Below, piece by piece: positions 7,273-11,503 of a stretch of 11,503 bases of DNA. Made by a program: the position numbers and the translations under genes. Positions within the stretch are counted from its first letter, which is position 1. Each line of letters opens with the position of its first letter. The stretch comes from JBPYFK01 sp051984675 (lineage in GTDB: Bacteria; Actinomycetota; Actinomycetes; Mycobacteriales; Pseudonocardiaceae). Under the pieces are notes generated by a model. It saw nothing but the letters and a program-made list of their open reading frames with translations. It was not told the origin of the DNA and made no database searches. Where the stretch lies: assembly GCA_051984675.1 (NCBI GenBank), contig JBPYFK010000040.1, forward strand, positions 1 to 11,503, read 5' to 3'.

Positions 7273-8116
7273 CGACCACCCCTTTCCCCGGGCGGGCAGG
7301 CGTAGCCGGACCGCGGCGAACCGCCTCCGCGACCAGTTCCTCCACCCGCTCGGTTTCGGGCGTCGAGTCCCGGCGCAGCCAGGCGAAGTACTCGACGTTG
7401 CCGGACGGACCGGGCAGCGGGCTGGCCGTGATGCCGCGCAGCCCCCAGCCGTGCTCAGCCGCGAATCGCACGAAGTCCAGCACCACCTCGCCGCGCAGCC
7501 GCGGATCACGGACCACCCCGCCCGAGCCCAGACGTTCCCGCCCCACCTCGAACTGGGGCTTGATCATCGGCACCAGGTCGGCGTCGTCGTCCGCGCACGC
7601 GATCAGGGCGGGCAGCACCAGGCGCAGCGAGATGAACGACAGATCCCCCACGACGAGCTGAACCGTGCCGCCGATGTCCTCCGGGCTCAACGCGCGGACA
7701 TTCGTCCGATCCCGTACCAGCACGCGCTCGTCGGTCTGCAGCTTCCACGCGAGCTGGCCGTAGCCGACATCGGCTGCGACGACCTCGCGCGCACCTCGAC
7801 GCAGCAGGACGTCGGTAAACCCGCCGGTCGAGGCACCGGCGTCCAGGCACCGCTTGCCCGCCACCGTCAATCCTTCGCGCTCGAACGCCTCCAGTGCTCC
7901 CAGCAGCTTGTACGCACCGCGTGACGCCCAGCCCGGATCGTCGACGTCCTCAGCGACCACCACCGAGGTGTCGCGGTCCACGCCGGTAGCGGATTTGCTG
8001 GCGACCATGCCCCGAACCTTGACCCGGCCGGCGGCGACCAGCTCGCTGGCGTGCTCCCGGGACCGGGCCAGCCCGCGCCGGACCAGCTCGGCGTCCAACC
8101 GTGCCTTCCGTGGCAC
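7262..8116 (-). CDS. tlyA: 16S/23S rRNA 2'-O-methyltransferase TlyA
   Basis: TlyA methylates cytidine ribose in 16S (C1409) and 23S (C1920) rRNA in mycobacteria, which sensitises ribosomes to capreomycin-type drugs. The 284-residue protein has an N-terminal S4 RNA-binding domain (about 5-60: RLDAELVRRGLARSREHASE), a linker, and a Rossmann-type methyltransferase domain with the SAM-binding CLDAGASTGGFTDVLL (90-105). The FtsJ-type catalytic set K70, D158 (GDLSF), K186 (IKPQFE) and E242 (GPSGNVEYF) is intact. The linker reads PGWA (61-64) where M. tuberculosis has RAWV. Start GTG at 8114-8116 has GGAG 8 nt upstream. It begins 4 nt after the small upstream gene and overlaps nadK by 11 bp. Confidence 0.96.
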   Translation of the reverse strand: MPRKARLDAELVRRGLARSREHASELVAAGRVKVRGMVASKSATGVDRDTSVVVAEDVDDPGWASRGAYKLLGALEAFEREGLTVAGKRCLDAGASTGGFTDVLLRRGAREVVAADVGYGQLAWKLQTDERVLVRDRTNVRALSPEDIGGTVQLVVGDLSFISLRLVLPALIACADDDADLVPMIKPQFEVGRERLGSGGVVRDPRLRGEVVLDFVRFAAEHGWGLRGITASPLPGPSGNVEYFAWLRRDSTPETERVEELVAEAVRRGPATPARPGKGVVGDP

Positions 8117-8120
8117 CGCT

Positions 8121-8390
8121 TCAGCTCCGATTCGTCCCAGCCGGCCCGCCTGTCCCCGACAGCAGCCCCTCGGCCCGGTTCAAAGCATCCGTCAGAGCCG
8201 TGTGGACGGCCTCGAGGCGCGAGACGTGATCGGCCACCGGCACCTCGTCCAACCCGTCGAGTCCCGCCAGCGCGTCGGTGATCGACCGCTCCGCCATCTC
8301 GGCCACGTCAGCCTGGCTGGCCAGCATGGAGGGGTTCGGAACGGGCGGATTCGCGCCGACGGGATCGTCGGGCTGCGCAGGCGACGTCAT
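8121..8390 (-). CDS. Small conserved actinobacterial protein (Rv1693 position)
   Basis: An 89-residue protein of unknown function. It has a Pro-rich flexible N-terminus (about 1-22), a mostly acidic helical middle (QADVAEMAERSITDALAGLD, then SRLEAVHTALTDALNRAEGL) and a Gly-rich tail. There is no Cys, signal peptide or membrane segment. Amphipathic heptad-like Leu/Ala spacing suggests a small helical hairpin or dimer. It is a real gene: ATG at 8388-8390 has a near-perfect GAGGAGG 3 nt upstream, and it ends 4 nt before tlyA in the conserved place between the HAD phosphatase and tlyA. Its position suggests cotranslation with TlyA, but nothing in the sequence says what it does. Confidence 0.85.
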   Translation of the reverse strand: MTSPAQPDDPVGANPPVPNPSMLASQADVAEMAERSITDALAGLDGLDEVPVADHVSRLEAVHTALTDALNRAEGLLSGTGGPAGTNRS

Positions 8391-8513
8391 GTTCCTCCTC
8401 GTTCGACGACGTTTTCCACGCTATCGGAATTCCCGGTCCGGCTGGCTGTTCTGGCCCCGCGAGTCCCGCCCCGCCGGTTCAGCGAACCCGTCGCGCGAGC
8501 GGATCGAGCCGGT
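8391..8513 (-). other. HAD gene to small-protein gene intergenic region
   Basis: This 123 bp gap divides the TPR-HAD pair from the small protein-tlyA-nadK-recN group. It contains a possible -10 element near its small-gene end and a perfect 5-bp hairpin with 3-nt loop (8476-8488) without a U-run. GCCGGTTCA occurs twice (8473-8481 and 8508-8516). I see no convincing terminator. Confidence 0.45.
8418..8423 (-). promoter_or_regulatory. Possible -10 element for small protein-tlyA-nadK operon
   Basis: The minus strand reads CCGATAGCGTGGAAAAC, and TAGCGT fits TANNNT. It would give a leader of roughly 20-25 nt containing the GAGGAGG ribosome site. No clear -35 is present. Confidence 0.3.
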
Positions 8514-9587
8514 TCAAGCTCGGTCCTCCGCGGTCCGAGCAGTCGACGGCAGGCCGAGCGCCCGCAGCGCTGTCGCCGCCGCGGCGTCATCGGCGCGAAC
8601 GTCCACCGCACCACATCCAACCTGCCACCAAGCCGCGCAGAGCGCCCGCAGCGCGGGCAGCGCTTCGCTGGCCTCGCCGTCGTCGTCCTCTTCCAGGGAC
8701 CCGCTCGTTTCCAGGGACCCATTCGATTCCAGGAACAGGGCGTTCTCGTCGACCCGGACCTTCCAGCCCGCCTGCTCGACCACGCGCGACTCGGCTGCCG
8801 GGCGATGCAGTGCACGGAGATCTGCCGCGATGTGTTCCGGGCGCAGTTCCGGTGGCGCGGCCAGGACGTCCGCAGCGGTGCTCACCCCGGTCAGCACCAT
8901 GAGTGAGCCCAAACCCGCGTTGACGGCCCCGGCGATGTCAGTCTCCAGCCGGTCCCCGACCATCAGCGCCTTCTGCCCGCCGGCCGACGCCACCGCGCGT
9001 TCGAGCAAGGGTCGCTCCGGCTTCCCTGCGACCCGCGGCGTGCGGGCCGTTGCCGCGCTCAGCGCCGCCACCATGGCCCCGTTCCCGGGCAGCTGCCCGC
9101 GTTCTGTGGGCAGAGTGAAGTCGTTGTTGCACGCCACCCAGACCGCACCCGCGCGGATCGCCAGGCATGCTTCCGCAAGATCGGACCACCCCGTGTGCGG
9201 GCTGTGGCCCTGCACCACCGCATCCGGTCGATCGGCCGCGCTCCGCACCGGCACCAGCCCCGCAGCGTCCACTTCGGACTCAAGAGCCGTCGAACCGACC
9301 ACCAGCACCCGCGCTCCGGCCGGCAGCTGGTCGGCCAGGACGGCGGCAGCGGCCTGTGCGCTGGTGCTGACCTCGTCCGGGTGCGCATCCAGCCCGAGCT
9401 TCCCGAGGTGATCCGCGACTTCTTCGGGAGGTTTGGACGCGTTGTTGGTCACATACCGGATGACGCTTCCGTTCCGGTGCGCGGCGTCCACCGCTTCGGT
9501 CGCACCCGGCGTCGGTTGCCCGCCCCGGTACACCGTTCCATCGAGATCCAGAAGCAGTACGTCATAGCCGTCGAGCAGCAGGGTCAC
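8514..9587 (-). CDS. HAD-IIA phosphatase, glycerol-3-phosphate phosphatase type (Rv1692-like)
   Basis: A cytoplasmic HAD superfamily phosphatase of the NagD-like IIA class. The M. tuberculosis homologue Rv1692 removes phosphate from glycerol 3-phosphate released in phospholipid polar-head turnover. The 357 residues contain motif I DLDGTV (Asp14 nucleophile, Asp16), motif II VTNNAS (Thr47), the cap region with VQGHSPHTGWSDLAEA (125-140), motif III Lys189 in AGKP and motif IV GDRLETD (211-217). The C-terminal extension, also present in Rv1692, here carries an acidic Ser/Gly/Glu stretch (about 287-306, NGSLETSGSLEEDDDGE) encoded by an 18-bp tandem repeat. The start is GTG at 9585-9587, overlapping the TPR gene stop as GTGA, so translation is probably coupled. 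Substrate is inferred from Rv1692 and not shown by the sequence alone. Confidence 0.92.
   Translation of the reverse strand: MTLLLDGYDVLLLDLDGTVYRGGQPTPGATEAVDAAHRNGSVIRYVTNNASKPPEEVADHLGKLGLDAHPDEVSTSAQAAAAVLADQLPAGARVLVVGSTALESEVDAAGLVPVRSAADRPDAVVQGHSPHTGWSDLAEACLAIRAGAVWVACNNDFTLPTERGQLPGNGAMVAALSAATARTPRVAGKPERPLLERAVASAGGQKALMVGDRLETDIAGAVNAGLGSLMVLTGVSTAADVLAAPPELRPEHIAADLRALHRPAAESRVVEQAGWKVRVDENALFLESNGSLETSGSLEEDDDGEASEALPALRALCAAWWQVGCGAVDVRADDAAAATALRALGLPSTARTAEDRA
8691..8744. repeat. 18-bp tandem repeat inside the HAD gene
   Basis: Units begin at 8691, 8709 and 8727, exactly 18 bp apart. The first two share TTCCAGGGACCC, and the third keeps TTCCAGG and decays. The repeat is in frame and encodes the hexapeptide pattern (S/N)GSLET/E in the acidic insert. 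It looks like slippage or duplication that preserved the frame. Confidence 0.8.
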
Positions 9588-11296
9588 GTGTCCTCACCTT
9601 CGGAACCTTCGGATTCGGCTGGCCACTCGCTTTCCTGGACGCCGCCGTCGACGTCACGCTCACTTTCCTGGTCCACAATGGACTCCGCAGGCGGGGCGGG
9701 CTCATCGCTGAGAAGCGCGCTGTTGGACTCCGCTTCCGCCTGCTCCGCCAGATCCTCCACGGCGTCCGGTCCGCCCAGCAAGGCGGTGACCTCATCCAAC
9801 CGCTCGCCGGCGTCCGTCTCCGCCCCGTCGTCGGCATGCGCCGCGTGCAGGAACCAGGTAAATGCTTCTTCCAGCCGGTCCGCCGCCAGCAGGTTGTCCG
9901 CGTAGGCGTAGAACAGCCGGGGGCTCCACGATTCCTGCCTCGCCGGGTCGAGCTGCGGGATCTGCAGACCGACCACGGACGCGTCGATCTCGCCCAGGTC
10001 CCGCCGGGCCCCAGCGGTCACGATCTTCAGCTCGACGGCTTCGGCTTCGCCGAGTTGAGCAGCCTCGGGAGACCGCGCCAGTTCCACCGCACGTTCCGGC
10101 CGTCCCAGGGCACGCTCGCAGTCCGCCATGATCGCCAGGTGACCGGGTCCACCCGCCATCCGGCGAGCGGCACGCAGCTCCGACAGCGCTTCGGTCCACT
10201 CGCCAGCCCGGTAAGCCGTCAGGCCGTTGGCTTCCCGCACGGCGGCAACGCGCGAGGCCTTCCCGCGTGCATAGCGGGCGTGCTCCAACGCCCGTGCGGG
10301 TTCGTCCTCGATCAGGCTGCCAGCCGCCACCAGGTGCAGCGAGACGTCGTACGCGATCGGTTTGGGAAGGCTGCGCATCTCCCGGCGGATTTCCTCGTCC
10401 AGCGTCGTGGCGTCGATGTCCTCCGGAAGCTCCGGGGCCCGCTTGTGCGCCGGCTTGAACGCATCCTTGCGCTCGAACCTCGGCCTAGGACCGCGGTCGA
10501 AGTCCCTTCCGGTGTTCCCCCGGGGGTTCCCGCCACGGTCCCGCTCCCGCTCTCGACCCCGGTCACGGTCCCGCCCCCTGTCGTGCTGGCGATCCCTGTC
10601 GTGGTGGCGATCCCTATCCTGGTGCCGGTCTCTGTCGTGCTGGCGATCTCTGTCGTGCTGGCGGTCCCTGTCCCGGTTCCGGTCGCGATCGCGGAAGCCG
10701 CCACGATCATCCGAGCGGAAACCACTGCGGCCGTTGCGTCCGTCCTTGCGGAAATCACCACGCTTGCTGTCCTGCCGGAAACCGCCGCTGTCCCTGTCCC
10801 TGTCGCGTGACCTCTCGTGCGACCTGTCGCGATCACGATCGCGGTTGCGATCCCGCAATCCCCGATCGTCCTCCTTGCGAAATCCGCCGCGATCATTCCG
10901 GTGATCAGCACGCCGATCGTCCTTCTTGAAGCCACCACGGTCGCGATCCCGGTCACGCTCTCGGAAACCGCCACGATCGTCTCGCCGGAACCCGCCGCGC
11001 CGGTCATCCCGACGGTCCCCGTCCCGGGACCCCCTACGGTCGTCACGGCCCGAGGACTCCCGATCGTCCCGCCGGAACTCACCGCGCCGGCCGGATCGGT
11101 CCTCGAACCGCTTGGGCTGACGTCCGCCACCCTGATATCCGCGCTTACCGCGTTCCGGGTCGCCGTCGCGGTCCCGGCGCGTGGGCCGGGCGGCCCCTTC
11201 CCGGCGACTTCCGGCCGCGCCGCGCTTGTGCACGCCTTTCCTGCCGGCGCCAGCTCCGGGGCGATCCTCGCCGTACCTGTCGTCGGAACTGGACAC
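9584..11296 (-). CDS. TPR-type helical repeat protein (Rv1691 position) with Arg/Asp/Gly-rich disordered N-terminus
   Basis: A 570-residue protein of unknown function. Residues 1-280 are low complexity, dominated by Arg, Asp and Gly: several GGF(R/K) motifs (starting at 101, 109, 121, 137, 171 and 199, plus SGFR at 191) and an RD tract with tandem DRQHDR-like hexapeptides (about 205-240). Residues 285-515 form a helical domain that matches the conserved part of Rv1691, with TPR-like helices such as NGLTAYRAGEWTEALSEL (357-374) and MADCERALGRPERAVELA (390-407). Residues 511-570 are a strongly acidic Glu/Ser/Asp tail. There is no signal peptide or membrane segment, so it is probably cytoplasmic. 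The start is GTG at 11294-11296 with AGGAGG 4 nt upstream. It overlaps the HAD start by 4 bp and lies directly after the rRNA operon terminator. RNA or ribosome association is inference from composition and location. M. tuberculosis Rv1691 is about half this length, so the N-terminus is an expansion. Confidence 0.88.
   Translation of the reverse strand: MSSSDDRYGEDRPGAGAGRKGVHKRGAAGSRREGAARPTRRDRDGDPERGKRGYQGGGRQPKRFEDRSGRRGEFRRDDRESSGRDDRRGSRDGDRRDDRRGGFRRDDRGGFRERDRDRDRGGFKKDDRRADHRNDRGGFRKEDDRGLRDRNRDRDRDRSHERSRDRDRDSGGFRQDSKRGDFRKDGRNGRSGFRSDDRGGFRDRDRNRDRDRQHDRDRQHDRDRHQDRDRHHDRDRQHDRGRDRDRGRERERDRGGNPRGNTGRDFDRGPRPRFERKDAFKPAHKRAPELPEDIDATTLDEEIRREMRSLPKPIAYDVSLHLVAAGSLIEDEPARALEHARYARGKASRVAAVREANGLTAYRAGEWTEALSELRAARRMAGGPGHLAIMADCERALGRPERAVELARSPEAAQLGEAEAVELKIVTAGARRDLGEIDASVVGLQIPQLDPARQESWSPRLFYAYADNLLAADRLEEAFTWFLHAAHADDGAETDAGERLDEVTALLGGPDAVEDLAEQAEAESNSALLSDEPAPPAESIVDQESERDVDGGVQESEWPAESEGSEGEDT
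10578..10685. repeat. 18-bp tandem repeat array in the TPR gene
   Basis: Five clear 18-bp units run from 10578 to 10667 with plus-strand consensus CTGTCGTGCTGGCGATCC; a sixth, degenerate unit covers 10668-10685. They are in frame and encode DRQHDR, DRHHDR and DRHQDR hexapeptides. Units 1, 4 and 5 differ from each other by only one or two bases, which suggests recent expansion or homogenisation. Confidence 0.9.
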
Positions 11297-11375
11297 CGAA
11301 CCTCCTGGATTGACCGTTCGAACCCCTGTTACCAGCGTAGAGGCATCGGAAGCGATTGGGCTGGCAGGGTACGCG
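11297..11375 (-). other. Intergenic region between rRNA terminator and TPR gene
   Basis: About 79 bp follow the terminator U-run and precede the TPR gene start. They contain the AGGAGG ribosome site and a possible -10 TACGCT on the minus strand at 11334-11339 without a clear -35. The palindrome GTTCGAAC lies at 11316-11323. A promoter must lie here if the terminator is efficient. Confidence 0.45.
11334..11339 (-). promoter_or_regulatory. Possible -10 element for TPR-HAD operon
   Basis: TACGCT on the minus strand fits TANNNT and lies 37 nt before the TPR start codon. This gives a plausible ~30 nt leader containing AGGAGG. The -35 is not recognisable, so this is a weak pattern match supported mainly by the need for a promoter after the rRNA terminator. 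Confidence 0.3.
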
Positions 11376-11444
11376 AAAAAGTGGGGCGGGTATGTCTGTC
11401 AGTGTCCGGGGAAAACCCGAACACCCACGACATACCCGCCCCAC
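11376..11444 (-). terminator. Intrinsic terminator of the rRNA operon
   Basis: GTGGGGCGGGTATGTC (11381-11396) pairs perfectly over 16 bp with 11429-11444. Inside it a 9-bp inner stem (11402-11410 with 11416-11424) closes a 5-nt loop. The one C/A mismatch of the inner stem on the plus strand becomes a G-U wobble in the minus-strand RNA. TTTTT follows the hairpin on the minus strand (11380 down to 11376), and there is no matching U-run on the other side, so it works for minus-strand transcription, ending the operon about 25 nt after 5S rRNA. Confidence 0.93.
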
Positions 11445-11467
11445 GAAACAAGATCAATGATGGCAGT

Positions 11468-11503
11468 GTTGGCGGTGTCCTACTCTCCCACACCCCACCG
11501 GGT
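11468..11503 (-). rRNA. rrf: 5S ribosomal RNA, 3' end only
   Basis: On the minus strand the last 36 nt read as the conserved actinobacterial 5S 3' region: ACCCGGTGGGGTGTGGGAGA, then GTAGGACACCGCCAAC. GGGAGAGTAGGACACCGCC is the helix I/IV signature. The mature 3' end is placed at about 11468 by analogy (within a few bases). The rest of 5S, and presumably 23S and 16S, lie beyond the right edge. Confidence 0.92.

Noticed and set aside
7273..7509. N-terminal extension of nadK
   Set aside because: Lies inside tlyA and lacks family similarity; the GTG at 7272 has a good ribosome site.
8476..8488. Hairpin GGTTC-AGC-GAACC downstream of the HAD gene
   Set aside because: Only 5 bp and no U-run; insufficient for a terminator call.
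9836..10810. Long plus-strand reading frame (324 codons) with a hydrophobic Val/Pro/Ala-rich end that looks membrane-like
   Set aside because: It is the antisense of the RD-rich repeat of the TPR gene; reverse reading of Asp/Arg codons produces Val, Pro, Ala and Ser. No family similarity and no ribosome site.
11314..11330. tRNA T-loop-like GGTTCGAAC near the TPR start
   Set aside because: The flanking bases do not form a 5-bp T-stem, and no acceptor, D or anticodon arm is present. It is just a short palindrome.

Overview
The window is about 70% GC. Every gene I can support lies on the minus strand, so transcription runs from right to left. Gene content and order match the conserved actinobacterial block known in Mycobacterium tuberculosis as Rv1691 to Rv1700: TPR protein, HAD phosphatase, small protein, tlyA, nadK, recN, steA, mctB/steB, pyrG, NUDIX. 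Protein sequences and the 5S rRNA tail suggest a Pseudonocardiales-type actinomycete (Saccharopolyspora or a relative). That genus guess is inference from memory, not a search result.

Layout in the direction of transcription: the last ~36 nt of a 5S rRNA (11468-11503) is followed by a long two-tier hairpin with a U-run (11376-11444), the terminator of an rRNA operon that continues outside the window. After an ~80 bp gap comes a 570-residue TPR-type protein with a very large Arg/Asp/Gly low-complexity N-terminus. It overlaps by 4 bp a HAD-IIA phosphatase (Rv1692-like, glycerol-3-phosphate phosphatase). After a 123 bp gap with a possible promoter come an 89-residue small protein, tlyA (rRNA 2'-O-methyltransferase), nadK (11 bp overlap with tlyA) and recN. 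After a 76 bp gap, steA overlaps mctB/steB by 4 bp. After a 143 bp leader come pyrG (CTP synthase) and, 4 nt later, a NUDIX hydrolase that starts at TTG and runs off the left edge.

The genes are mostly housekeeping: rRNA modification (tlyA), NADP supply (nadK), DNA repair (recN), septal cell separation (steA with mctB/steB), nucleotide synthesis (pyrG), nucleotide clean-up (NUDIX) and polar-head recycling (HAD). Tight spacing and overlaps suggest two to four transcription units with translational coupling.

I see no phage, CRISPR, toxin-antitoxin, transposon or biosynthetic cluster. The unusual features are the RD/RGG-like N-terminus and 18-bp tandem repeats of the TPR gene beside the rRNA operon, a second 18-bp tandem repeat in the neighbouring HAD gene, a displaced glycine in the NUDIX box, a Cys-free and His-tailed MctB/SteB, and a possible leaderless promoter with a degenerate LexA-like site before recN.
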